Positions 34,434-43,284 of a stretch of DNA of 64,000 nucleotides are shown here, piece after piece. This stretch comes from Pseudomonas synxantha (GTDB lineage Bacteria; Pseudomonadota; Gammaproteobacteria; Pseudomonadales; Pseudomonadaceae). How positions within the stretch are numbered: position 1 is the first letter of the stretch; every line of letters starts with the position of its first letter. The stretch is from positions 3,906,001 to 3,970,000 of the forward strand of contig NZ_LT629786.1 of NCBI RefSeq assembly GCF_900105675.1, written 5' to 3'. The notes under the pieces are model-generated. The model searched no databases. It was not told the origin of the DNA and saw only the letters and a program-made list of their open reading frames with translations. The translations under genes and the position numbers were made by a program.

Positions 34434-34748
34434 TCACGGCACCAAGCGACACCCCTGCCGCTCCCCCAACCACCTTGCCGTATGCGTACGCCCCAACCCA
34501 CTCGCCGTCACTTCACTGCGCTCAGGCGTGTCGATCAACGCACTGGTCGGCACGTACTGCTTCACATACCCACGGCAATACTGCGCCGGGTTGTTTTCCA
34601 CATACCGGCACGAGCAATACTCCTTGGCGGTGTACGCCGCGATGATGTCGGGGAAGGCTTGCAGGTTGACGCGCTCATGCCACACCCAGCCCAACAGGGC
34701 GAGCAACAGCAGCAGAAACAGACTGGTAAACGGCCGACGACGAATCAT
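34434..34748 (-). CDS. Small single-pass membrane protein coupled to a serine hydrolase
   Basis: 104 residues. One N-terminal membrane helix (FTSLFLLLLLALLGWVW) is followed by a periplasmic part with clustered cysteines (KEYCSCRYVENNPAQYCRGY). No family recognised. Its ATG overlaps the stop of the upstream hydrolase gene (ATGA), so it is translated with it and may be its partner or anchor. Codon use is Pseudomonas-like, unlike the neighbouring immunity genes, with which it converges. Confidence 0.65.
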   Translation of the reverse strand: MIRRRPFTSLFLLLLLALLGWVWHERVNLQAFPDIIAAYTAKEYCSCRYVENNPAQYCRGYVKQYVPTSALIDTPERSEVTASGLGRTHTARWLGERQGCRLVP

Positions 34749-35818
34749 GGCTGCACCGCCGCCAATACGCGCTTGAGCAGTTCGTTGTGCCGATAGCTGC
34801 CGTCGCGGTCATCGCCGTAACGTACGATCACCAAGTGCTCGTCCGGCAGCACGAACAGCGCTTGGCCCCAGTGTCCCAATGCGGCGAAGGTGTCAGCAGG
34901 AGCATCGGGCCAAGGTTTGGGCGCGCCTGTGTTGAGCCACCACTGGCCGCCGGGGACGGCTTCATCCTGGCCGCTTTTGTATTTGTCGAACGGCTGGCGA
35001 TTGAAGGCCACCCATTCTTTAGGCAGCAACTGTTGCTCACCCCAACGCCCCTCCCGCGCCATCAGCAGTCCAACCCTCGCCAAATTCCGGGCAGTGAGGT
35101 ACGCATAGGACGAAGCGACGAAGGTTTCATCGGCATCGGTTTCCCATGTCGCATTGCGAATGCCCAACGGCTTGAACAACGCATCCCACGGATAGCTCAT
35201 ATACGCCTTGTGGCCGAGCATGCCTTTGAGGGCCGCAGACAAGATGTTGCTGTCGCCACTGGAATAACGAAACGCCTGGCCCGGGGCAGCAGCAGCGTCG
35301 GTACTGGCGGCAAACTCGGCCATATCGCCACGGCCTCGGGTGTAGAGCATCGCCACCACCGAGGATTTCAGCGGCGCGTATTCATAGTCTTCCTGCCAGT
35401 CCAGGCCCGAGGCCCAGTGCAGCAGGTCGGCCATGGTCACCTTGGGATGCTGATTCATCGGCGAGTAGAAACGCGCAACGGGGTCGCTCAGCTTGAAGCG
35501 GTTTTCACCGTAGGCCACGCCGAGCACGGTGGCCATCAGGCTTTTGCTCACCGACCAGGTCAGGTGCGGCGTGCTGGCGGTGGTGGGCGCGGCGTAGCGT
35601 TCGTAGATGATTTCGCCGTCACGAATGACCAGCAGCGCATCGGTACGAATGCCTTCGCGGCTGGTGTCGTCACGGGGCGGGAAAGCGTAGGCGTCCAGTG
35701 CATCGACAGCGGGGCCATTGAGGGGTGTGCCCATGGCCCAATCCTTTACAGGCCAGGTTTCGGCGCGGGCGGTAACGGTGACAAACAGTAGGGCAACGCA
35801 CAACAGGCCTCGGACCAT
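34745..35818 (-). CDS. Serine hydrolase, class C beta-lactamase/DD-peptidase fold
   Basis: 357 residues. A signal peptide ends near TARA-ET. The active-site SVSK (Ser89, Lys92) and YSSGDSN stand for SxxK and YxN, and GHWGQ replaces KTG. This is the pattern of the beta-lactamase-like esterase/peptidase family (COG1680), not a proven beta-lactamase. Likely periplasmic. A small membrane protein is translationally coupled downstream. Confidence 0.87.
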   Translation of the reverse strand: MVRGLLCVALLFVTVTARAETWPVKDWAMGTPLNGPAVDALDAYAFPPRDDTSREGIRTDALLVIRDGEIIYERYAAPTTASTPHLTWSVSKSLMATVLGVAYGENRFKLSDPVARFYSPMNQHPKVTMADLLHWASGLDWQEDYEYAPLKSSVVAMLYTRGRGDMAEFAASTDAAAAPGQAFRYSSGDSNILSAALKGMLGHKAYMSYPWDALFKPLGIRNATWETDADETFVASSYAYLTARNLARVGLLMAREGRWGEQQLLPKEWVAFNRQPFDKYKSGQDEAVPGGQWWLNTGAPKPWPDAPADTFAALGHWGQALFVLPDEHLVIVRYGDDRDGSYRHNELLKRVLAAVQP

Positions 35819-35893
35819 GGACGCAAACTCAAGGGGGGGGCATTCAAGCCCGCGAGCCTAGCGCAGGCCAATGACAGATTTGCTACACGGGGT

Positions 35894-35911
35894 CTGTCAT
35901 CCAACCGTCAC
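35894..35911 (+). promoter_or_regulatory. Candidate Pho box upstream of olsBA
   Basis: CTGTCATCCAACCGTCAC consists of two 7-bp repeats (CTGTCAT and CCGTCAC) with a 4-bp spacer, close to the PhoB consensus CTGTCAT-N4-CTGTCAT. It lies about 97 bp upstream of the olsB start. Ornithine lipids replace phospholipids under phosphate limitation in Pseudomonas, so PhoB control is expected. Binding is inferred. Confidence 0.65.
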
Positions 35912-36007
35912 CGTAACTTCATGGAGATGACACCGAGGCTACATAGCCTGACTTTGGACAACAAAGTCGACTGGCCGTACAACCCGGCCGGCACTCGGAG
36001 ACTCGCT

Positions 36008-36763
36008 ATGACTCAGATCGCCCGCATCAGCGACAAAGGCAATGAACGCCGTCTGCAAGCCGAACGCCTGGTGGGCGCACAGGCTTTGCAGGAAGCCCAG
36101 GCCCTGCGGTTCAACGTGTTCAGCGGCGAGTTCAACGCCAAGCTGAAAGGCGCGGAACTGGGCCTGGACATGGATGACTATGATGTTCACTGCAGCCACA
36201 TCGGCGTGCGGGATTTGAACAGCGGTCGACTCGTCGCCACCACCCGTCTGCTCGACCACCAGGCCGCGAGCACCCTGGGCCGGTTCTACAGCGAAGAAGA
36301 ATTCAGCCTGCATGGCCTGCTGCACTTGCAGGGCCCGATCCTCGAAATCGGCCGCACCTGCGTCGACCCGGCCTACCGCAACGGCGGTACCATCGCGGTA
36401 TTGTGGGGCGAGTTGGCCGAGGTGCTCAACCAGGGTGGCTACAGCTACCTGATGGGCTGCGCGAGCATCCCGATGCACGACGGCGGTATCCAGGCCCACG
36501 CGATCATGCAGCGCCTGCGCGAACGCTACCTGTGCAACGAACACCTGCGCGCCGAGCCGAAAAAACCACTGCCGGCCCTGGACCTGCCGTCCAACGTTAT
36601 CGCGGAAATGCCACCGCTGCTCAAGGCCTATATGCGCCTGGGCGCAAAGATCTGCGGCGAGCCGTGCTGGGATGAAGACTTCCAGGTCGCCGACGTGTTC
36701 ATCCTGCTCAAGCGCGATGAGTTGTGCCCGCGTTATGCGCGGCACTTCAAGGCGGCCATGTGA
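36008..36763 (+). CDS. olsB: L-ornithine N-alpha-acyltransferase
   Basis: 251 residues. OlsB adds a 3-hydroxyacyl group from acyl-ACP to ornithine, giving lyso-ornithine lipid. The [10 protein letters not shown] and [32 protein letters not shown] segments are the GNAT-like autoinducer/hemolysin acyltransferase core typical of OlsB. The ATG at 36008 gives the usual length; an upstream ATG has no ribosome site. The stop overlaps olsA by one base (TGATG). A candidate Pho box lies upstream. Confidence 0.9.
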   Translation: MTQIARISDKGNERRLQAERLVGAQALQEAQALRFNVFSGEFNAKLKGAELGLDMDDYDVHCSHIGVRDLNSGRLVATTRLLDHQAASTLGRFYSEEEFSLHGLLHLQGPILEIGRTCVDPAYRNGGTIAVLWGELAEVLNQGGYSYLMGCASIPMHDGGIQAHAIMQRLRERYLCNEHLRAEPKKPLPALDLPSNVIAEMPPLLKAYMRLGAKICGEPCWDEDFQVADVFILLKRDELCPRYARHFKAAM

Positions 36764-37554
36764 TGAGCCGCCTGCGTGTGTACGGGCGCATCGCCCGGGT
36801 GCTGCTGGTGGTGGCGCTGGGCTTGAGCATGGCCAGTGTGTTTGGCCTGTTCGAGCGCTTGGGTGTGGCCAACTCGATGGTGCGGCGCCAGCGTTGGTCG
36901 CGGTTCTTTATGGCGCGCCTGAGCAACGCCCTGCCCTTTCGCGTGACGGTGCACGGTGAGGTGCCGCAAACACCGATGCTGTGGGTGAGCAATCACGTGT
37001 CCTGGACGGATATCCCGCTGCTGGGCATGGTCACGCCGATGTCTTTCCTGTCCAAGGCCGAAGTGCGCACCTGGCCGGTGGCAGGCTGGTTGGCGGCCAA
37101 GGCTGGCAGCCTGTTTATCCGCCGCGGCGCGGGCGACAGCCAGTTGATCCGCAAGCAGATGACCCGTCATCTGGAGCAACAGCACCCGCTGCTGATGTTC
37201 CCCGAAGGCACCACCACTGATGGACGCAGCCTGCGTACGTTCCACGGGCGCTTGCTGGCCAGTGCGATCGATGCGGATGTGTCGCTGCAGCCGGTAGCGA
37301 TCCGGTATCTGCGCGACGGTCAGGTCGACCCGTTGGCACCGTTTATTGGCGAGGATGATTTGCTCTCGCACTTGATGCGCTTGTTCTCCAATGACCAGGG
37401 CGATGTGGAGATTCATGTGCTCAAACCGATTGCCTGCGCCGGACAGGAGCGTGCGGCATTGGCGTTCCAGGCGCAGCAGGCGGTGCAGAAAGCGTTGTTT
37501 GGGCCGGTGCCGGAGGTTGAGCCAGTAAATACTCGGCCTGCGTTTGCGGCCTAA
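36763..37554 (+). CDS. olsA: Lyso-ornithine lipid O-acyltransferase
   Basis: 263 residues, PlsC-family. The catalytic NHVSWTD (HX4D, His78 and Asp83) and FPEGTTTDG substrate motif are present. An N-terminal membrane helix covers about residues 11-30. Coupled to olsB, it should add the second fatty acid to form ornithine lipid; it could also have some 1-acylglycerol-phosphate activity. Together olsBA make a phosphorus-free membrane lipid at the inner membrane. Confidence 0.9.
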   Translation: MSRLRVYGRIARVLLVVALGLSMASVFGLFERLGVANSMVRRQRWSRFFMARLSNALPFRVTVHGEVPQTPMLWVSNHVSWTDIPLLGMVTPMSFLSKAEVRTWPVAGWLAAKAGSLFIRRGAGDSQLIRKQMTRHLEQQHPLLMFPEGTTTDGRSLRTFHGRLLASAIDADVSLQPVAIRYLRDGQVDPLAPFIGEDDLLSHLMRLFSNDQGDVEIHVLKPIACAGQERAALAFQAQQAVQKALFGPVPEVEPVNTRPAFAA

Positions 37555-37570
37555 AGCGGGCACGGTTAAA

Positions 37571-37597
37571 TGTGGGAGGGAGCAAGCCCCTCCCACA
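37571..37597. repeat. Minimal REP palindrome behind olsA
   Basis: TGTGGGAGGG and CCCTCCCACA are joined by a short AGCAAGC loop, a collapsed form of the REPIN in which the arms are brought together with the AT flanks still paired (TTAAA..TTTAA). It overlaps the acpH end region and could act as a terminator for both convergent genes. Confidence 0.82.
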
Positions 37598-37598
37598 T

Positions 37599-38183
37599 TT
37601 AATTCTGTGTAGCCTGCTGGGTTTGTGCGAATGCCTGTAACTCTGGGTAGAACTCACTGAAGTCTCTGCTCAGTGGTTCATACAACACCCGCAACTCCTG
37701 CATCGCAAACCCCAACGCGTCTGGGTCAGTCAGCCGCCGCGAAATCCCACGCAGCACCTGCTCCATCACCGCAAACTCGCGATACGAGCCCAGCCAATCA
37801 TCCGCCGCCATGTAGGGCGCAATCTGCGCCAGCCGCCCCGGCAAAGCGGGTTCGGCCGCCAGCACGCGATACACCTGCGAGGTAAAACGCTCCAGGGGCT
37901 GGTCGGCATACAGTGCCCAATCCCGCGCCAGGCAATGGTCGAAAAACACATCGAGGACGATCCCGGCATAGCGCCTGCGGGTCAGGCTGAAACGCGACAA
38001 CGCCTCGCCCACCAGCGCATGGCTATCGGTAAAACGGTCGATGGAGCGATGCAGCTGGATCGCCGCTTCGATTTGCGGGCTGAACTGGCCCTGCAAGCGA
38101 CCTTTGACGAAGTCGCCATAGAGGCTGCCCAGCAGTTGCGCAGGAAGTTGGCCGCCCAGGTGCAGATGTGCGAGATAATTCAT
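37599..38183 (-). CDS. acpH: Acyl carrier protein phosphodiesterase
   Basis: 194 residues, DUF479 family. MNYLAHLHLGG..LLGSLYGDFVKGR and LHRSIDRFTDSH supply the HD-like metal site, with LDVFFDHCLARDW further on. AcpH removes the 4'-phosphopantetheine arm from holo-ACP. Length equals E. coli AcpH. It converges with olsA over the REP hairpin. No regulatory gene adjoins. Confidence 0.88.
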   Translation of the reverse strand: MNYLAHLHLGGQLPAQLLGSLYGDFVKGRLQGQFSPQIEAAIQLHRSIDRFTDSHALVGEALSRFSLTRRRYAGIVLDVFFDHCLARDWALYADQPLERFTSQVYRVLAAEPALPGRLAQIAPYMAADDWLGSYREFAVMEQVLRGISRRLTDPDALGFAMQELRVLYEPLSRDFSEFYPELQAFAQTQQATQN

Positions 38184-38222
38184 GGCGCGCAGTCTACCAC
38201 TGCCTTCAACGTATCGTTATAA

Positions 38223-38276
38223 CCCGATATACCGATTCAGTCTGACCTCAGATCAAATTCATATTGGTATATCGGG
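38223..38276. promoter_or_regulatory. Candidate ArsR-type operator
   Basis: CCCGATATACCGA (38223-38235) and TTGGTATATCGGG (38264-38276) are inverted copies with 12 of 13 bases matching, 28 bp apart, and a partial third site GGGATAGACCGAT follows at 38274-38286. They lie 60-115 bp upstream of the arsR-like start. Such paired dyads fit dimer binding by an ArsR repressor and possible looping. Confidence 0.6.
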
Positions 38277-38337
38277 ATAGACCGATTTAAAGTTCGCCTC
38301 ATCGCGATATAACGCTTTACGACACCGAGCACCTGCC

Positions 38338-38664
38338 ATGTCCATTGACCTCGACGAAATAATAAAAGCCCTGGCGCACCCAGTACGACGAGACATCCTC
38401 ACCTGGCTGAAAGACCCGAAGGTGCAATTCCCCGAGCAACTGCACAACCACGAATACGGCATCTGCGCCGGGCAGATCGACCAGCGCTGCGGCCTGTCCC
38501 AGTCGACCGTATCGGCCCACCTGGCCACCTTGCAACGGGCCGGGTTGATCAGCAGCCAGAAGGCCGGGCAATGGCACTTTTTCAAACGCAACGAGACAGT
38601 GATCCAGGCCTTTCTCGCGGCGCTCACCACCGAACTCAGCGCCGATAAGAGCGCACCGCTGTAA
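38338..38664 (+). CDS. ArsR-family transcriptional regulator
   Basis: 108 residues. The winged helix is clear: IIKALAHPVRRDILTWLKDPK and ..GLSQSTVSAHLATLQRAGLISSQKAGQWHFFKRNE. It contains one Cys (GICAGQIDQRC has two within 11 residues) but no ELCVCDL metal motif, so it probably senses a thiol-reactive or organic compound rather than arsenite. Co-directional with an MFS exporter and an old yellow enzyme, 14 bp ahead of the former. Confidence 0.88.
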   Translation: MSIDLDEIIKALAHPVRRDILTWLKDPKVQFPEQLHNHEYGICAGQIDQRCGLSQSTVSAHLATLQRAGLISSQKAGQWHFFKRNETVIQAFLAALTTELSADKSAPL

Positions 38665-38678
38665 TAAAGGAAACGTAG

Positions 38679-39845
38679 ATGCCCCTCTCGCTACTCATAC
38701 TGGCCCTCAGCGCCTTTGCCATCGGCACCACCGAATTCGTCATCATGGGGCTGCTGCCCGATGTGGCAGCGGACTTGGGCGTGTCGATTCCCGGCGCCGG
38801 CTGGCTGGTTACTGGCTACGCCCTGGGCGTAGCCATCGGTGCGCCGTTCATGGCACTGGCCACCGCCAAGTTGCCACGCAAGGCCGCCCTGGTAGCGTTG
38901 ATGGGTATCTTCATTGTCGGCAACCTGCTCTGCGCCCTGGCCAGTGACTACAACGTGCTGATGTTTGCCCGCGTCATCACGGCGCTGTGCCACGGTGCCT
39001 TCTTTGGGATTGGTTCTGTGGTGGCGGCCAACCTGGTACCAGCCAACAAGCGCGCTTCGGCCGTGGCCTTGATGTTCACCGGCCTGACCCTGGCCAACGT
39101 GCTCGGCGTACCGCTGGGCACCGCCCTGGGCCAGCAAGCTGGCTGGCGCTCAACCTTCTGGGCGGTGACCGTGATTGGCGTGATCGCCTTGATCGGCTTG
39201 ATCCGCTTCTTGCCGGCAAAGCGTGACGAAGAAAAACTCGACATGCGCGCCGAACTGGCAGCCCTCAAGGGTGCCGGCATCTGGTTGTCGCTGAGCATGA
39301 CAGCGTTGTTTGCCGCCTCCATGTTCACCCTTTTTACCTACGTCGCACCGCTGCTTGGCGATGTCACCGGCGTGTCACCCAAGGGCGTGACCTGGACCCT
39401 GCTGTTGATCGGCCTGGGCCTGACCGTGGGCAACATTATCGGCGGCAAGCTGGCGGACAAACGCCTGGCGGCCACCCTGATCGGCGTGTTCATCAGCATG
39501 GCGGTGGTCTCAACTGTCCTGTCCTGGACCAGCGTCGCGCTGATCCCCACCGAAATCACCCTGTTCCTGTGGGCCACCGCTTCGTTTGCCGCCGTACCGG
39601 CGCTGCAAATCAACGTAGTGACCTTCGGCAAAGCAGCACCGAACCTGGTGTCCACCTTGAACATCGGCGCTTTCAATATCGGCAACGCTCTTGGCGCCTG
39701 GGTCGGTGGCAGCGTGATCGCCCATGGTTTCGGCCTGACCAGCGTGCCGCTGGCCGCCGCAGCACTGGCGATCCTGGCCCTGCTGGTGACCCTGATCACT
39801 TTCCGTCAGAGCGGCGACGCCGACCTGGCCCCTGCGACCAACTGA
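38679..39845 (+). CDS. MFS efflux transporter (DHA1 type)
   Basis: 388 residues, about 12 helices. The start LLILALSAFAIGTTEFVIMGLLPDVAADLGVSI is the AraJ/YdhP-like DHA1 signature, followed by GAPFMALATAKLPRKAALVALM, where the GxxxDRxGRR-like loop is altered. It is preceded 14 bp by the ArsR gene and followed 31 bp by the ene-reductase gene, so it most likely exports the substrate or products of that detoxification. Shine-Dalgarno AAAGGAA. Confidence 0.87.
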   Translation: MPLSLLILALSAFAIGTTEFVIMGLLPDVAADLGVSIPGAGWLVTGYALGVAIGAPFMALATAKLPRKAALVALMGIFIVGNLLCALASDYNVLMFARVITALCHGAFFGIGSVVAANLVPANKRASAVALMFTGLTLANVLGVPLGTALGQQAGWRSTFWAVTVIGVIALIGLIRFLPAKRDEEKLDMRAELAALKGAGIWLSLSMTALFAASMFTLFTYVAPLLGDVTGVSPKGVTWTLLLIGLGLTVGNIIGGKLADKRLAATLIGVFISMAVVSTVLSWTSVALIPTEITLFLWATASFAAVPALQINVVTFGKAAPNLVSTLNIGAFNIGNALGAWVGGSVIAHGFGLTSVPLAAAALAILALLVTLITFRQSGDADLAPATN

Positions 39846-39876
39846 TCAATCCACTTAAAGAGAAGGGTGTTATCCC

Positions 39877-40932
39877 ATGACGACTATTTTCGATCCGATC
39901 ACACTGGGCGACCTGGAACTGTCGAACCGCATCATCATGGCGCCGCTGACCCGCTGCCGCGCCGACGCCGGTCGTGTGCCCAACGCGCTGATGGCCGAGT
40001 ACTACGTGCAGCGTGCCTCCGCCGGGCTGATCCTCAGCGAAGCCACCTCCGTGACACCCATGGGCGTGGGCTACCCGGACACCCCGGGCATCTGGTCCAA
40101 CGACCAGGTGCGCGGCTGGGCCAACATCACCAAGGCCGTGCACGGCGCGGGCGGCAAGATCTTCCTGCAACTGTGGCATGTGGGTCGCATCTCCCACGAG
40201 TCCTACCTGAACGGCGAAACCCCGGTGGCCCCAAGCGCAGTCCAGGCCAAAGGTCATGTCAGCCTGGTTCGCCCACTGGCCGACTATCCGACCCCACGCG
40301 CCCTGGAAACCGCTGAAATCGCCGACATCGTCGACGCTTACCGCGTAGGTGCCGAGAACGCCAAGGCTGCAGGGTTTGACGGCGTGGAAATCCACGGCGC
40401 CAACGGCTACCTGCTCGACCAGTTCCTGCAAAGCAGCACCAACCAGCGCACCGACCAATACGGCGGCTCCCTGGAAAACCGTGCGCGCCTGTTGCTGGAA
40501 GTGACCGACGCCGCCATCGAAGTCTGGGGCGCCGGCCGCGTGGGCGTGCACCTGGCACCGCGTGCCGATGCGCACGACATGGGCGACGCCAACCTGGCCG
40601 AAACCTTCACCTACGTCGCCAGCGAACTGGGCAAGCGTGGCATCGCCTTTATCTGCTCCCGTGAAAAAGAAGGCGCGGACAGCCTCGGCCCACAACTGAA
40701 AAAGGCCTTCGGCGGCGTGTACATCGCCAACGAACGCTTCACCAAGGACAGCGCCAACGCCTGGCTGGCCGAAGGTAAAGCAGATGCCGTGGCCTTCGGT
40801 ATTCCCTTCATTGCCAACCCAGACCTGCCGGCGCGCTTGAAGGCGGATGCAGCGTTGAACGAGCCGCACCCGGAAACCTTCTATGGCAAAGGCCCGGTGG
40901 GTTATATCGATTACCCGACACTGCCGATCTAA
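39877..40932 (+). CDS. Old yellow enzyme family ene-reductase (NemA/XenB-like)
   Basis: 351-residue FMN TIM barrel. FDPITLGDLELSNRIIMAPLTRCRAD starts the flavin site, LILSEATSVTPMGVGYPDTPG forms the substrate pocket, and the catalytic pair is in FDGVEIHGANGYLLDQFLQ (His and Asn at about 178 and 181). Reduces activated alkenes and nitro compounds with NADPH; related Pseudomonas XenA/XenB attack nitroesters and TNT. Part of an arsR-MFS operon. The enzyme is probably a stress/electrophile detoxifier. Confidence 0.9.
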   Translation: MTTIFDPITLGDLELSNRIIMAPLTRCRADAGRVPNALMAEYYVQRASAGLILSEATSVTPMGVGYPDTPGIWSNDQVRGWANITKAVHGAGGKIFLQLWHVGRISHESYLNGETPVAPSAVQAKGHVSLVRPLADYPTPRALETAEIADIVDAYRVGAENAKAAGFDGVEIHGANGYLLDQFLQSSTNQRTDQYGGSLENRARLLLEVTDAAIEVWGAGRVGVHLAPRADAHDMGDANLAETFTYVASELGKRGIAFICSREKEGADSLGPQLKKAFGGVYIANERFTKDSANAWLAEGKADAVAFGIPFIANPDLPARLKADAALNEPHPETFYGKGPVGYIDYPTLPI

Positions 40933-40952
40933 CTGACTGAAACAAAAAACAA

Positions 40953-41040
40953 AGTGGGAGGGGCTTGCCCCCGATAGCGGTGGCTCAGTCAACACATCAT
41001 TGACTGACACACCGCTATCGGGGGCAAGCCCCCTCCCACA
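40953..41040. repeat. REPIN downstream of the ene-reductase
   Basis: AGTGGGAGGGGCTTGCCCCCG and CGGGGGCAAGCCCCCTCCCACA are inverted arms. CGATAGCGGTG and CACCGCTATCG extend the pairing, giving an almost continuous 33-bp stem around TCAGTCAAC..GACTGA. The left arm lacks one G of the GGGGG tract. The rest of the 302-bp gap to emhR shows no gene. Confidence 0.9.
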
Positions 41041-41234
41041 TTTTGACTGTATGTAGGCTCTTGGAAACATTGCTTCACAGAACCGCAACAATATCGCTAC
41101 AAAATACTTAGCCGGCTACCTATCAACCGCAGGCCAGCCCGTATATAAAGTCACCCCGCCAATCAGGCAAAGGGACGATTGACTGTCTCTGGTCTTTACT
41201 ATTGACACAACTGGACGCAATTACGCATTTTGTC

Positions 41235-41867
41235 TCAATTGCGCAGGCTGGGGCTCAGGCGCAGCATGTCCAGCCCTATGTCAGCCCAGCGCTCGGCGTC
41301 TTGATGCAGTTGAAAACTGTCAGGCACCAACAGCCACTGTCCGATCAGACCGTGGATAAACGCATGGATGCATATGGCCCCGCGGGTGGTATCGAGCGTT
41401 TCTGGAAGTTGCCCGCGATGGACCGCGTTACGCAACGTCAAGCCGATACGCAGGTTGCATTCAAGAGTGTGGGTCTGGCGTTGGCGGCGCATGTCACACA
41501 TTTCATCGGTGAACTCGCACTTATGAAACAGGATTTCGTTGATGCGCCGGGTTTTCGGGTCCAGGGCCACTTCATGATAGAGATGAATCAGCAACTTGCG
41601 CATACAGCCCAGCGGGTCGACTTCGTCCTCGCTTTCACTGGCGCGGGCCAATTCGTCCAGGGGCTCGTGCAGCGTGTCGAGCAATGCCTGAAGCAAGTCG
41701 GACTTATTGCTGAAATGCCAGTAGATAGCACCGCGCGTCACTCCCGCCAGCGCGGCGATGTCCGCCAGGGTGGTGCGCGCCACGCCACGCTCATAGAAGG
41801 CTTGCTCAGCGGCTTGGAGAATCTGGCTGCGCGTTTCCTGAGCTTCCTCTTTGGTGCGACGAACCAT
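41235..41867 (-). CDS. emhR: TetR-family repressor of the multidrug RND pump
   Basis: 210 residues, very similar to remembered P. putida Ttg[65 protein letters not shown] is the TetR DNA-binding domain. [48 protein letters not shown] starts the drug-binding domain. It should repress emhABC and itself, released by antibiotics and flavonoids. Divergent from emhA with the operator between. The name ttgR is an equal alternative. Confidence 0.9.
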   Translation of the reverse strand: MVRRTKEEAQETRSQILQAAEQAFYERGVARTTLADIAALAGVTRGAIYWHFSNKSDLLQALLDTLHEPLDELARASESEDEVDPLGCMRKLLIHLYHEVALDPKTRRINEILFHKCEFTDEMCDMRRQRQTHTLECNLRIGLTLRNAVHRGQLPETLDTTRGAICIHAFIHGLIGQWLLVPDSFQLHQDAERWADIGLDMLRLSPSLRN

Positions 41868-42006
41868 GGCAGTAAAACCTCAATCGGGACACTGTGGATG
41901 GTGCTTGACCATCATCTGAATAATTGTGGGACGACGCCGTCATGGGCGCCGAACGTACTAGAATCGAGGCTTGGGGCGCTGCTTTGTCAACATTGCGCAC
42001 GGCCTG

Positions 42007-42045
42007 TCAAGAGTTTACAAACAACCATGAACGTAAGTATATTGC
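42007..42045. promoter_or_regulatory. TtgR-type operator overlapping the emhABC promoter
   Basis: TTTACAAACAACCATGAACG followed by TAAGTATATT matches the known P. putida ttgR-ttgA operator core (..TTTACAAACAACCATGAATGTAAGTATATT..) with one difference. A -35 TTTACA (42014-42019) and -10 TATATT (42038-42043) with an 18-bp spacer coincide with it, so repressor binding would block RNA polymerase. The match is from memory. Confidence 0.8.
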
Positions 42046-42132
42046 GTAGCAAGCTACTTATCTACTCACAGCCTGTTTTTTACCCTTCCACACTTCTTGT
42101 GCGCACCCTGCGCGCCTGACCCGAGGATCTTC

Positions 42133-43281
42133 ATGCAACTTAAGCCAGCTGTTACCGCTCTGGTCACTGCCGTCGCCCTGGCATCGCTGCTCAGCGGATG
42201 TAAAAAGGAAGAAGCGGCACCGCCCGCTCAAACCCCTCAGGTCGGCGTGGTCACCATTCAACCGCAAGCCTTTACCCTGACCACCGAGTTGCCAGGCCGC
42301 ACCACGGCCTATCGCATCGCGGAAGTCCGGCCTCAGGTCAACGGCATCATTCTCAAGCGCTTGTTCAAGGAAGGCGCGGATGTGAAGGAAGGCCAGCAGT
42401 TGTACCAGATCGACCCGTCGGTCTATGAGGCGACACTCAAGAGCGCCCAGGCCAAGCTGACCCAGACCAAGTCGATCACCGACCGCTACAAGCAACTGGT
42501 CGATGAACAGGCCGTCAGCCGCCAGGAATACGACACCGCCGTCGCCGACCGCATGACCGCCGAAGCCGACCTGCAGAGCGCCCAGATCAACGTGCGCTAC
42601 ACCAAGGTGTTCGCACCGATCTCCGGGCGTATCGGCCGTTCTTCGGTCACCGAAGGCGCACTGGTCAGCAATGGTCAGGCCGATGCCATGGCCGTGATCC
42701 AGCAACTGGACCCGATCTACGTCGACGTTACGCAGTCCTCGGCTGAAATGCTGAAGCTGCGTCGCGACCTTGCCAGTGGCCAACTGGAGAAAGCCGGCGA
42801 CAACGCGGCCAAGGTCAAGCTGACCCTGGAAGACGGCACGCCTTACGCCCAGGACGGCAAGCTCGAATTCTCCGAAGTGTCGGTCGACCAGACCACCGGT
42901 TCCGTGACCCTGCGTGCCGTGTTCCCCAACCCTGACCATGTGCTGCTGCCGGGCATGTTCGTGCACGCCCAGCTGCAAGCGGGTGTGAACAGCAAGGCCA
43001 TTCTCGCTCCGCAACAAGGCGTGACCCGTGACCTCAGGGGCATTCCGACGGCGCTGATCGTGAACAAGGACAACAAGGTCGAGCAACGCGAGCTGGTTGC
43101 CAACCGCACTGCCGGTGCGTACTGGCTGGTGGAAAAAGGCCTTGACGCCGGTGACCGCGTGATCACCGAGGGCCTGCAATTCATCAAGCCGGGTATCGAA
43201 GTCAAGGTCAAGGACGCCGACAACGCCAAACCCGCCGGTACTGCTGCAGCGCCTGCTGCCGCTGCTGGTCAAGGGGAGTAA
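42133..43281 (+). CDS. emhA: RND pump periplasmic adaptor (membrane fusion protein)
   Basis: 382 residues, MexA/TtgA/EmhA type. The lipobox ALASLLSGC (Cys near 23) anchors it to the inner membrane. TTELPGRTTAYRIAEVRPQVNGIILKRLFKEGADVKEGQQLYQIDP is the lipoyl half, followed by the coiled hairpin and a beta-barrel (IYVDVTQSSAEMLKLRRDL). It links EmhB to EmhC. GAGGATCTTC precedes the ATG at 42133; emhB starts 4 bp after its stop. Confidence 0.92.
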   Translation: MQLKPAVTALVTAVALASLLSGCKKEEAAPPAQTPQVGVVTIQPQAFTLTTELPGRTTAYRIAEVRPQVNGIILKRLFKEGADVKEGQQLYQIDPSVYEATLKSAQAKLTQTKSITDRYKQLVDEQAVSRQEYDTAVADRMTAEADLQSAQINVRYTKVFAPISGRIGRSSVTEGALVSNGQADAMAVIQQLDPIYVDVTQSSAEMLKLRRDLASGQLEKAGDNAAKVKLTLEDGTPYAQDGKLEFSEVSVDQTTGSVTLRAVFPNPDHVLLPGMFVHAQLQAGVNSKAILAPQQGVTRDLRGIPTALIVNKDNKVEQRELVANRTAGAYWLVEKGLDAGDRVITEGLQFIKPGIEVKVKDADNAKPAGTAAAPAAAAGQGE

Positions 43282-43284
43282 TCC

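Noticed and set aside
34340..34645. Open frame continuing after the third immunity gene on the plus strand
   Set aside because: Lacks similarity to the immunity family and is antisense to the small membrane protein that is coupled to the hydrolase gene.
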